A DNA stretch of 64,000 bases, from the NCBI GenBank assembly GCA_002472145.1, contig DKRJ01000013.1, positions 1 to 64,000 on the forward strand. The letters run 5' to 3'. Shown here one piece after another: positions 53,276-60,794 of the stretch (positions within the stretch are counted from its first letter, which is position 1; every line of letters starts with the position of its first letter). This DNA is from Clostridiales bacterium UBA7285. GTDB taxonomy: Bacteria; Bacillota; Clostridia; Peptostreptococcales; Anaerovoracaceae. The position numbers and the translations under genes are program-made. Under the pieces are notes generated by a model. The model did not search any database and was not told where the DNA came from. It saw only the letters and a program-made list of their open reading frames with translations.

Positions 53276-55870
53276 ATGAACATTGAAAAATACACTCAGA
53301 ACGCTCAGTCTGCGGTCATCGACGCGCAGAATCTGGCAATCGAATACGGAAATCCGTCACTGGAGCCTGAGCATATCCATCTCGAATTGCTTCGCCAAAA
53401 AGACGGACTGATACCAAGGCTTCTTAAATATATGGAAAAGGACCCTTCGCAGGTCGAAGACGCGGTCAGCAGAGAAGTGGAGAAACTGCCGAAATCGACG
53501 GGAGGGCAGACGTATGCCTCACAGAGGACCGTGAGATTTCTGGACAAAGCTGAGAAAGAAGCCAAACAGTTCAAGGACGAATTCGTCAGCGTGGAACATC
53601 TCTATCTGGCGCTCCTTGAGGAAAACAGCGGTCCTTCCGCGGAGATATTCCGCAGATACGGGATCACGAAGGACGCGTTCCTCGCCGCGCTTTCGCAGGT
53701 GCGTGGCAATCAGCGCGTGACGAGCGACAACCCGGAGGACAACTACGACGCTCTTCAGAAATACGGCCGCGATCTGGTCGAGATGGCCAGAGAAGGCAAA
53801 CTGGATCCTGTCATCGGCAGGGACGCGGAGATCAGGCACACCATACAGATCCTCTCGCGCAGGACTAAGAACAACCCTGTCCTCATAGGCGAACCGGGCG
53901 TCGGCAAAACAGCCGTCGTGGAAGGCCTCGCCCAGAGGATCCTGAAGGGGGACGTACCTGAGAACCTGAAAGATAAGACGATATTCGCCCTCGACATGGG
54001 CTCTCTCATCGCAGGCGCTAAATACCGCGGCGAATTTGAGGAGAGGCTGAAGGCCGTCCTGAACGAGATCGAAAAGTCGGAAGGGAAGATCATCCTGTTT
54101 ATCGACGAGATCCACAACATCGTCGGAGCCGGAAAGACCGAAGGGTCCATGGACGCCGGAAACCTGCTCAAACCTAAACTCGCGCGCGGTGAACTGCACT
54201 GCATCGGCGCGACCACGCTGGACGAGTACAGGAAGTATATCGAGAAGGACGCGGCTCTGGAGCGTCGTTTCCAGAAAGTCCTCGTAGACCAGCCGTCCGT
54301 CGAGGATACAATTTCGATACTCCGCGGATTGAAGCAGAGATTCGAGATCCATCACGGAGTGAGGATCACTGACAATGCTTTGATCGCCTGCGCGAAACTC
54401 TCGGACAGGTACATCACCGACAGATTCCTTCCGGATAAAGCCATCGACCTCATGGACGAGGCGGCGGCAAAGATCAGGACAGAGATTGACAGTATGCCTG
54501 CCGAACTCGATGAGATCTCGCGTAAGATAATGCAGCTGGAGATCGAAAAGCAGGCGCTCGCAAAGGAAGAGGACAAAGCGTCAAAGGCAAGACTTTCCGC
54601 GCTCGAGAACGAACTCTCCGAATTGAAGGCAAAGGACGCGTCGATGCGCGCCGAGTGGGAGAGCGAAAAGAAACTCATCACCGAGACGAAAAAGACACGT
54701 CAGGAAATAGAAGACGTGAAACATCAGATGGAGGAGGCCGAGCGCAAATACGATCTCGAAGCCCTCGCGCAGTTGAAATACGGTAAACTTCCGGAACTTG
54801 AGAAAAAGCTCGAGGAGCAGAAGCAGAAACTCGAATCCGGCAAGGACGAAAGCCTGCTGAAAGAGGAAGTCGGCGAGGAGGACATCGCCGAGGTGGTATC
54901 CCGCTGGACCGGCATCCCTGTCGCGAAACTCGTCGAAACAGAGCGGGAGAAACTTATCAGACTCCCGGAGACGCTCCATAAGAGGGTCATCGGACAGGAT
55001 GAGGGCGTACAGGCTGTGTCGGAGGCAATACTCCGCGCCAGAGCCGGGCTGAAAGATCAGAACAGGCCAATCGGCTCGTTCATATTCCTCGGACCTACGG
55101 GCGTAGGAAAGACCGAACTTGCCAAAGCACTGAGCGAGGCAATGTTCGACACCGAGAAGAGCATGATCAGGATAGATATGTCCGAATATATGGAGAAGTA
55201 CTCAGTCTCAAGGCTCATCGGCGCGCCGCCGGGATACGTCGGATACGACGAGGGCGGGCAGCTCACCGAGGCTGTCAGGAGGCATCCGTACAGCGTTATC
55301 CTCTTTGATGAGATAGAAAAGGCTCATCCGGACGTATTCAACATCCTGCTGCAGCTGCTTGACGACGGACGTCTTACGGACAACCAGGGCAGAACGGTCG
55401 ACTTCAAAAACACGATAATCATCATGACGTCGAACATCGGAAGCCGCGAACTGCTCGAGAACATCCGCGACGACGGCAAGATCGACGGGTCGACGAAACA
55501 GAACGTGATGAACGAGCTGGAGAGATCGTTCAAGCCTGAATTCCTGAACAGGATAGACGAGATAATCGTCTTCAGCCCTCTGACAAAGGACAACATCGGA
55601 AAGATAATCGGCCTGCAGTTCGATCAGATCAGGAAGAGAGTCGAGGACAGGAACATCGATCTGAAACTCACAGACAGCGGCAGAGACTACATAGCCGAAG
55701 AGGCGTACGATCCGGAATACGGCGCGCGCCCGGTGAAGAGATATCTGCAGAAGTACGTTGAAAATAAACTCGCCGAGATGATCATCCGGGGCGAGATAAT
55801 GGACGGAAGTTCTGTCACGGTGACGAAGGGAGAAGGCGGACTCGACTTTAAAGTCGAAAATCCTGCGTAA
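53276..55870 (+). CDS. clpB: ATP-dependent chaperone ClpB
   Basis: Hexameric disaggregase that pulls proteins out of aggregates with DnaK. 864 aa: N-terminal double Clp repeat (1-150), first AAA domain with GEPGVGKTAVVEG (about 205), a middle coiled-coil domain (about 400-530: EIEKQALAKEEDKASKARLSALE...), second AAA domain with GPTGVGKTELAKAL (about 604), and the ClpB C-terminus. The middle coiled coil separates ClpB from ClpC. Of two ATGs (53267, 53276), the second is 10 nt from AGGAGG and starts MNIEKYTQNAQ, so it is preferred. The last 23 bp overlap the end of the convergent gntR-type gene. Confidence 0.95.
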   Translation: MNIEKYTQNAQSAVIDAQNLAIEYGNPSLEPEHIHLELLRQKDGLIPRLLKYMEKDPSQVEDAVSREVEKLPKSTGGQTYASQRTVRFLDKAEKEAKQFKDEFVSVEHLYLALLEENSGPSAEIFRRYGITKDAFLAALSQVRGNQRVTSDNPEDNYDALQKYGRDLVEMAREGKLDPVIGRDAEIRHTIQILSRRTKNNPVLIGEPGVGKTAVVEGLAQRILKGDVPENLKDKTIFALDMGSLIAGAKYRGEFEERLKAVLNEIEKSEGKIILFIDEIHNIVGAGKTEGSMDAGNLLKPKLARGELHCIGATTLDEYRKYIEKDAALERRFQKVLVDQPSVEDTISILRGLKQRFEIHHGVRITDNALIACAKLSDRYITDRFLPDKAIDLMDEAAAKIRTEIDSMPAELDEISRKIMQLEIEKQALAKEEDKASKARLSALENELSELKAKDASMRAEWESEKKLITETKKTRQEIEDVKHQMEEAERKYDLEALAQLKYGKLPELEKKLEEQKQKLESGKDESLLKEEVGEEDIAEVVSRWTGIPVAKLVETEREKLIRLPETLHKRVIGQDEGVQAVSEAILRARAGLKDQNRPIGSFIFLGPTGVGKTELAKALSEAMFDTEKSMIRIDMSEYMEKYSVSRLIGAPPGYVGYDEGGQLTEAVRRHPYSVILFDEIEKAHPDVFNILLQLLDDGRLTDNQGRTVDFKNTIIIMTSNIGSRELLENIRDDGKIDGSTKQNVMNELERSFKPEFLNRIDEIIVFSPLTKDNIGKIIGLQFDQIRKRVEDRNIDLKLTDSGRDYIAEEAYDPEYGARPVKRYLQKYVENKLAEMIIRGEIMDGSSVTVTKGEGGLDFKVENPA
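55842..55857. repeat. Perfect 16-bp palindrome over the clpB/regulator overlap
   Basis: TCGACTTTAAAGTCGA lies in the last codons of clpB and spans the stop codon of the minus-strand GntR-type regulator. It could be a binding site or just coding coincidence. Confidence 0.5.
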
Positions 55871-56528
55871 TCCCGGAACGTCTGATCGTATTGTTCATAT
55901 GCAGGCGCATCGCGTGTGCGCCTGCTTTTTCGTTTTTGGAAATGATCGCCTCGTAGATGCGGCGATGCTCCCTGAGCACGCGGTTGAGGTAGTTAGGCTC
56001 GAAATAGTTCGTCGAGCAGCAGTAGCCTGAGAAGTCCTGGAGCGTGCGCAGAGTCTTTTCGAGGAGGACGTCGTTTGCCGCCTCGTAGACGAGGCAGTGG
56101 AATACCTTGTTTATGGAGATCATCTTAGGCACATCGTTCGTCTTGGTATACAGGACCATGTATTTGAAGATGTCGTCTAAGTCCGAGATCTGCTCCTCGG
56201 TCGCCCGCCTTGCGGCAAGACGTGCCGCGAACGTTTCGAGGTCGCGCCTCATCACCATCATGTCGGAGACTTCTTCCTCTTTCAGCCCGCGGACGAATTC
56301 GCCTCTGTTGGGTATGTAATCGAGAAGTCCGAGCGTCTCCAGGCGCTGAAAAGCGGCGCGCAGCGGCGTCCTGCTCACGCTGTATTTCTCGCAGAGCGAT
56401 GGCTCGGAAAGCCTTGATCCGGGCGTCAGAACGCCTGTCAGAATGTCGTTGAGAAGGTCGCGATAGACGCGTTCGCCCGGGGTATCGGGCTCGTTTTGTT
56501 CCTTAAGTAAATCCTGTAATCTGCTCAT
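55848..56528 (-). CDS. GntR-family transcriptional regulator, FadR/FCD subfamily
   Basis: 226-aa regulator with an N-terminal winged helix-turn-helix (GVLTPGSRLSEPSLCEKYSVSRTPLRAAFQRLETLGLLDYIPNRGEFV, about residues 30-78) and an all-helical FCD ligand-binding domain (MRRDLETFAARLAA ... HRRIYEAIISKNEKAGAHAMRLHMNN) with histidines that often bind a metal. Ligand and targets are unknown. The start ATG at 56528 lies only 6 nt after the -10 box and no ribosome site exists, so the mRNA appears leaderless. Its 3' end overlaps clpB by 23 bp, and the clpB terminator is inside its coding region. Neighbours do not reveal its pathway. Confidence 0.85.
   Translation of the reverse strand: MSRLQDLLKEQNEPDTPGERVYRDLLNDILTGVLTPGSRLSEPSLCEKYSVSRTPLRAAFQRLETLGLLDYIPNRGEFVRGLKEEEVSDMMVMRRDLETFAARLAARRATEEQISDLDDIFKYMVLYTKTNDVPKMISINKVFHCLVYEAANDVLLEKTLRTLQDFSGYCCSTNYFEPNYLNRVLREHRRIYEAIISKNEKAGAHAMRLHMNNTIRRSGITQDFRL
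55901..55937 (+). terminator. clpB terminator inside the convergent gntR-type gene
   Basis: A perfect 9-bp stem GCAGGCGCA (55901-55909) / TGCGCCTGC (55917-55925), loop TCGCGTG, followed by TTTTTCGTTTTT. It is in the coding region of the opposite-strand regulator. Confidence 0.88.
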
Positions 56529-56534
56529 GCGTAA

Positions 56535-56564
56535 ATTATATCTGCCGCGCGCTTTGACTGTCAA
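56535..56564 (-). promoter_or_regulatory. Promoter of the gntR-type gene
   Basis: On the minus strand, TTGACA (56564-56559), 18 nt, TATAAT (56540-56535), then TTACGC and the ATG at 56528. Transcription should start at or next to the start codon. Confidence 0.75.
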
Positions 56565-56587
56565 GAAACGGGGATGTGTGATAAAAT
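56554..56587 (+). promoter_or_regulatory. nth promoter
   Basis: Extended -10 TGATAAAAT (56579-56587), then ATCGCT and the ATG at 56594. TTGACT (56554-56559) is 22 nt upstream of TAAAAT, too far for a standard spacer, so the extended -10 may be the main element. It shares TTGACTGTCAA with the divergent promoter. Confidence 0.5.
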
Positions 56588-56593
56588 ATCGCT

Positions 56594-57220
56594 ATGATCA
56601 AGAAAAAAACGGCATCCGAGATCTTGGACAGGCTCTCGGTGGCGTATCCCGACGCGGGATGCGCACTGCATTTTAATAATCCGTTCCAGTTGCTCGTTGC
56701 AGTTGTTTTATCGGCTCAGACGACCGACGTCAGCGTCAACGGGATCACTCCGAAACTCTTTGAAAAGTATCCCGATCCCGGGGCACTCGCCGCGGCGGAT
56801 CAGGATGAAGTCGCCGGGATAATAAAGAGCATAGGCATGTACCGGACTAAATCCGCCAATATCATCGCGCTTTCCCGCAGGCTGATCGACGATTTCGGCG
56901 GCGAAGTACCGGGAGACTTTGATAGCCTCGTTTCTCTGCCGGGCGTCGGGCGTAAGACGGCGAACGTAGTCCTCGCCGAAGCTTTCGGCGAACAAAGGAT
57001 CGCGGTCGACACCCACGTCTTCAGAGTCTCAAACAGGATAGGGCTGGCCGATGCGAAAACGCCGGAAGAGACCGAGGAGCAGTTGAAACGCGTTCTCCCG
57101 GGGAACAGGTACACCGAGGCGCACCACCTGCTGATATTCCACGGGCGGAGGTGCTGCAGCGCCAGAAAGCCGTCGTGCGATACGTGCCCGATAAACGATC
57201 TCTGTGAAAAAAACCTCTGA
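56594..57220 (+). CDS. nth: Endonuclease III
   Basis: Base-excision-repair glycosylase/AP lyase for oxidised pyrimidines. 208 aa. Helix-hairpin-helix LPGVGRKTANVVLAEAF with the catalytic lysine, catalytic Asp in VDTHVFRVSNRIG, and a C-terminal [4Fe-4S] site C-x6-C-x2-C-x5-C (Cys188, 195, 198, 204). No ribosome site precedes the ATG and the -10 box is 6 nt away, so the mRNA appears leaderless. The last codons are part of a terminator stem. Confidence 0.95.
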   Translation: MIKKKTASEILDRLSVAYPDAGCALHFNNPFQLLVAVVLSAQTTDVSVNGITPKLFEKYPDPGALAAADQDEVAGIIKSIGMYRTKSANIIALSRRLIDDFGGEVPGDFDSLVSLPGVGRKTANVVLAEAFGEQRIAVDTHVFRVSNRIGLADAKTPEETEEQLKRVLPGNRYTEAHHLLIFHGRRCCSARKPSCDTCPINDLCEKNL

Positions 57221-57245
57221 TTTCGACATCAGAGGTTTTGTTTTT
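57210..57245. terminator. Bidirectional terminator between nth and the SEC-C gene
   Basis: A perfect 12-bp stem AAAACCTCTGAT (57210-57221) / ATCAGAGGTTTT (57228-57239), loop TTCGAC, with T-runs on both strands. It starts inside the last codons of nth. Confidence 0.9.
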
Positions 57246-57305
57246 GATCATATCGTTTTGTTTGATCTCGTTTGGCCGGGGACCGGGGACGTGGCATCCG
57301 GAGCG

Positions 57306-57857
57306 CTATTCTGCTTCAGGAGCACCCTGATCAGGCCAGGGGTCGTTCTCGTGCCCCGGACGGCCGTGGCAGCTTTTATATTTCTTACCCGAACCGCACG
57401 GACACGGGTCGTTTCTGCCCGGCTTCTTAGGAAGGCGCACCGTGCGCGAACGGCGGTAGTCGTCATAGATCTCGCGGCGCTTTTCCTCGCTCAGGACGTC
57501 GTCCCACTCCTCGAGGCTCCACAGGTAGTCGGCACCTGCCTTATGCATGTTGAAATACAGTTTCTCGAAATCGACGTCGAGGTCTATCTCGCTGTCGAGC
57601 GTGATCTTATCCACGTCGAACGGGTCGTTTAAACTCGTCTGTATGCCGTCGAGGAACCCGACGAATATTACTTTATCGCATTTGAACTGATCTACGAGAT
57701 CGGAGACTTTCCCTTTCAGGTGCTCGTCGTGATGCGCGAGTACGTACGCGTATATCTTCTTTTCCGTGTCGGAATATTCGTTCCAGAACGCCTTGACGGT
57801 CGATTTAGTCTGGCCGTTCAGAAGTTCGTCCCACTGCTTGTACAGGCTCTGTTCCAT
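57306..57857 (-). CDS. SEC-C metal-binding domain protein
   Basis: 183 aa. The C-terminus has a SEC-C zinc motif NDPCPCGSGKKYKSCHG (C-x-C-x8-C-H), as in SecA. The N-terminal 140 residues are helical and charged, contain KFDKVIFVGFLDGIQTSL-like sequence (CDKVIFVGFLDGIQ), and belong to no family I can name. In clostridia similar SEC-C proteins exist without a known role; zinc binding and a link to ribosomes or secretion are possible. The start at 57857 follows AAAGAGGT; a longer reading from 58028 has no site and would overlap the promoter. Confidence 0.75.
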   Translation of the reverse strand: MEQSLYKQWDELLNGQTKSTVKAFWNEYSDTEKKIYAYVLAHHDEHLKGKVSDLVDQFKCDKVIFVGFLDGIQTSLNDPFDVDKITLDSEIDLDVDFEKLYFNMHKAGADYLWSLEEWDDVLSEEKRREIYDDYRRSRTVRLPKKPGRNDPCPCGSGKKYKSCHGRPGHENDPWPDQGAPEAE

Positions 57858-57921
57858 TTGATAGACCTCTTTCTTATGATTTGATGGATCTGCCGGGCTG
57901 CATCGCCCGCCGGCGGTAACA

Positions 57922-57949
57922 ATTATAATATAAACGACAGGTTTTGCAA
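57922..57949 (-). promoter_or_regulatory. Promoter of the SEC-C gene
   Basis: On the minus strand, TTGCAA (57949-57944), 16 nt, TATAAT (57927-57922). The leader is about 58 nt. Confidence 0.6.
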
Positions 57950-58201
57950 GAGAAAACAATGCAGGGGAGGCCTCGCCTGCGGCTATAATTCCGCGCCTGA
58001 CGTGATCGCGACGCTGTTTACAAAACACCGGAAACAGACTAATATTAAACCGTGGGTCATATTTATCAAATATTTAACCGCAGGTCTTATTTATCAAAGC
58101 AGTATGATCAGGCAGACAGCGCCGGCCGCTGCGGCGCGCGTTAATAAAAGGTTTCTTGTATTGATAAAGGGTTTCTGGTATTGAGAACGGAGGCATCAAT
58201 C
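57950..58201. other. Intergenic region upstream of the M19 dipeptidase
   Basis: With the promoter region of the SEC-C gene, a gap of 344 bp between two divergent genes. It contains a 22-nt direct repeat (58049-58070 and 58077-58098), a GCGCCG/CGGCGC hairpin near 58122, and a weak promoter-like TTGTAT (58156-58161) with 17-nt spacing to TATTGA (58179-58184), preceded by TGG. No gene is visible. Confidence 0.5.
58049..58098. repeat. Direct repeat in front of the dipeptidase gene
   Basis: Two units of ACCG-n2-GGTC-n-TATTTATCAAA at 58049-58070 and 58077-58098 (period 28 nt). TTGATAAAG at 58160-58168 is close to an inverted partial copy (CTTTATCAA). It is a candidate binding site for a regulator. 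Confidence 0.55.
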
Positions 58202-59161
58202 ATGAGCGCAAAAAAGACAATCATCGACATGCACTGCGATACTTTGCTCGAGAGCTACAGGCATCCGGAGCAGAGCTTCTACGACGGTCCTACGAATATC
58301 AATCTTAAATTGATGCAGGAATACGGGTCTCTGGCTCAGTGCTTCGCGATGTACCTGCCGTGGAAGAGTTCCGGAGAGGATCCGTACGATCTTCTGAAAG
58401 GGATATACGCGAACTATCAGGTACAGATGGAAAAGTATAAAGATGTCATCAGGCCGGCTTACACCGCCGAAGATATCGAAAGGAACGCCGCGGACGGCTT
58501 CCTCTCTTCGTTTTTGACGATTGAGGACGGCGCGTTCATCGAGGATCAAATCGACAGGGTGGATGAGGTGTATAAAATGGGCGTCCGCATGATCGCTCTG
58601 ATCTGGAACCATGAGAACAGCATCGCTTATCCGAACAGCAGAGATCCGGAACTCCACGCAAAAGGGCTGAAGCCGCTGGGGATCGAGACCGTAGAGAAGA
58701 TGAACGAACTGGGCATGATCGTCGACTGCTCGCATCTGAACGAGGGCGGATTCTACGACGTAGCGAAATACAGCAGCAAGCCGTTCGTATGCTCGCATTC
58801 ATGCGCGCGGGCCCTCTGCGACCACCAGCGCAACCTGACAGACGATCAGCTTAAGACGCTCGGAGATAAGGGCGGAGTCGTCGGCGCCAACTTCTACGGA
58901 CACTTCCTAAATCAGGACGGGACGCCTCCTACGGCAGAACGCGTCGTGGAGCACCTGATGTACATGAAAGACAAGGCCGGCATCGATTCGATCGGTTTCG
59001 GATCGGATTTCGACGGCATCGAGGACACCGGCGAACTCGTAGATTACAGCGGCTTTGCTAAGATCCTCGAGGAGATGGACAGGAAGTTCACCGACGACGA
59101 GATCGAAAAAATAAGCCACGGCAACGTTCTCAGAGTCATCAGAGAGGTGACCGGAAGATAG
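58202..59161 (+). CDS. Membrane dipeptidase (peptidase family M19)
   Basis: 319-aa zinc dipeptidase of the renal dipeptidase family, cleaving dipeptides including some with D-amino acids. Metal ligands: HCD (His11, Asp13), the glutamate in TIEDGAFIED, and histidines in DCSHLNEGGFYDV and VCSHSCARALCDHQRN. GFGSDFDGIEDT is the late family motif. No signal peptide is visible, so it is cytoplasmic as in most bacterial M19 enzymes; that fits digestion of dipeptides imported by the Opp-type transporter, an inference. GGAGG is 8 nt before the ATG at 58202. Confidence 0.9.
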   Translation: MSAKKTIIDMHCDTLLESYRHPEQSFYDGPTNINLKLMQEYGSLAQCFAMYLPWKSSGEDPYDLLKGIYANYQVQMEKYKDVIRPAYTAEDIERNAADGFLSSFLTIEDGAFIEDQIDRVDEVYKMGVRMIALIWNHENSIAYPNSRDPELHAKGLKPLGIETVEKMNELGMIVDCSHLNEGGFYDVAKYSSKPFVCSHSCARALCDHQRNLTDDQLKTLGDKGGVVGANFYGHFLNQDGTPPTAERVVEHLMYMKDKAGIDSIGFGSDFDGIEDTGELVDYSGFAKILEEMDRKFTDDEIEKISHGNVLRVIREVTGR

Positions 59162-59217
59162 GCGGTCATCAAGGCTTTGTAATAATTCAATAAATTCGCC
59201 GCTGTGCGGCGGCGTCA

Positions 59218-59245
59218 TTGCCTTATCGGCGCAAAGTGGTATAAT
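59218..59245 (+). promoter_or_regulatory. rpoN promoter
   Basis: TTGCCT (59218-59223), 16 nt, extended -10 TGGTATAAT (59237-59245). A GCCGC-TGT-GCGGC hairpin at about 59199-59211, probably ending the dipeptidase transcript, lies just upstream but lacks a T-run. Confidence 0.7.
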
Positions 59246-59295
59246 ATTTGCATTGCAAACTCTCACTCTCATCTTTGCTTCGAGAGGCAATATAT

Positions 59296-60681
59296 ATGAA
59301 GATCGGCTACGAACTCTCAATTGAACAGAAGCAGACGCAGACGCTCTCCATGACGCCGGAGCTCATCCAGGCGATCAAGATCCTGCAGTTCAACACTCAG
59401 GAACTCAACGAATACATCAAAGAAGAACTCCTCGAAAATCCCGTGCTGGAAAACGACAGGGACCCGGAGGAGGAACTTTCCGCGGATATAGATCTCGATT
59501 CTCTCAAGGACAGCATCCTCGAGTCGGACGCCAGGCTTTCCACGTACAGAGAATACGATCCGAACGATGACGACGAACCGGCTTCCGACCCGGGGGCGTA
59601 CGTCGCATTCCGCACGAGCCTGACAGAGCATCTCCTGATGCAGTTGCATTTCTCAGGGCTTGAGGGTAAGGACGCGGCTATCGGCAGATACATCGTCGAA
59701 GCGATAGATCCCAACGGCTACCTCGGCATTCCGTTAGAGGAGGCCGCTTCGGCCGTTTCGGCTCGTCTCGAGGACGCGGAGCGAGTGCTTAAAGTGATCC
59801 AGACGTTCGAGCCGGCAGGCGTCGGCGCCAGAAACCTTTCCGAATGCCTTATGATACAACTGGAGCAGGCAGGAGAGGTGGCGGATGACGTCGCTTACTT
59901 CGTAAAGAACGAGCTTGAGGACCTCGCGGCTAACAAGATATCGAAGATCGGACGCGAGATGGGAATCTCCACCGCAAGAGTCCTCGAGATAGCGAAACTG
60001 ATCAGGAAACTCGAGCCGAAGCCCGGCAGGCTGTACGACGCGGACGAAACCGTAAAATACATAATCCCGGACATCACGGTAGACGAAATAGACGGCAGAT
60101 ACAGAGTCATCATGAACGACAGGGGAACGCCCCGCCTGATGGTCAGTTCCTACTACGAAAGCCTCAGGAACGAGGCGTCCGCCAACTCCGAACTCGCGAA
60201 ATATCTGAACGACAGATTCAATTCCGCCGTCTGGCTCATGAAGAGCATAGAAAGGCGCAAAAACACGATCTGCAGGGTAGCGAGCGCGATAGTCGACTAC
60301 CAGCAGGACTTTTTCCGCAAAGGGGAACTGTACCTGAAGCCTCTGACGCTGAAGCAGATAGCCGACGAGGTCGATGTCCACGAGTCTACGGTCAGCCGCT
60401 CCATCAACGGAAAATATCTGCAGTGCGCGCGCGGGGTGCTCGAACTGAAATACTTCTTCTCGAGCGGCGTCTATTCCGACGACGGAGAAGGCGTCTCCTC
60501 GAGCAGCGTGAAGATGATGATAAAAGACATCATTTCCGGTGAAAATCCGAAGAAGCCGTACAGCGACCTTCAGATAGCGAATATGCTCACGAGGCGCGGT
60601 GTTGCCATTTCCAGGCGGACTGTGGCAAAATACAGAGAGGAAGCGGGGATCAGATCCTCGACCGGCAGGAAGAAGTTCTGA
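59296..60681 (+). CDS. rpoN: RNA polymerase sigma-54 factor
   Basis: Alternative sigma factor that needs an AAA+ activator and recognises -24/-12 promoters. 461 aa. Region I is Gln-rich (IEQKQTQTLSMTPELIQAIKILQFNTQELNEYIKEELLENP, in the first 45 residues), then an acidic region II, the core-binding domain, a helix-turn-helix (LTLKQIADEVDVHESTVSRSINGKY), and the C-terminal RpoN box SRRTVAKYREE. The start at 59296 has AGAGG 8 nt upstream. It stands directly before the gap operon, as rpoN/sigL does in several clostridia, but the usual glycolytic repressor gene cggR is absent. No -24/-12 promoter was recognised in the window. Confidence 0.95.
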   Translation: MKIGYELSIEQKQTQTLSMTPELIQAIKILQFNTQELNEYIKEELLENPVLENDRDPEEELSADIDLDSLKDSILESDARLSTYREYDPNDDDEPASDPGAYVAFRTSLTEHLLMQLHFSGLEGKDAAIGRYIVEAIDPNGYLGIPLEEAASAVSARLEDAERVLKVIQTFEPAGVGARNLSECLMIQLEQAGEVADDVAYFVKNELEDLAANKISKIGREMGISTARVLEIAKLIRKLEPKPGRLYDADETVKYIIPDITVDEIDGRYRVIMNDRGTPRLMVSSYYESLRNEASANSELAKYLNDRFNSAVWLMKSIERRKNTICRVASAIVDYQQDFFRKGELYLKPLTLKQIADEVDVHESTVSRSINGKYLQCARGVLELKYFFSSGVYSDDGEGVSSSSVKMMIKDIISGENPKKPYSDLQIANMLTRRGVAISRRTVAKYREEAGIRSSTGRKKF

Positions 60682-60695
60682 CGCCTGCTGAAAGC

Positions 60696-60713
60696 GTGAC
60701 ATAGTGTGACATA
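60696..60713. repeat. Direct repeat GTGACATA upstream of gap
   Basis: GTGACATA at 60696-60703 and 60706-60713 (10-nt period, one helical turn), followed by TAGTCA. It lies just upstream of a possible -35 TTGCCG (60721-60726) and is a candidate operator for the gap operon. Confidence 0.45.
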
Positions 60714-60794
60714 TAGTCAGTTGCCGGGGCAGACCCGGAACGATAAATCAACAAATATATCATCAGCCGGATTATTTGATCATGGAGGTTTACT

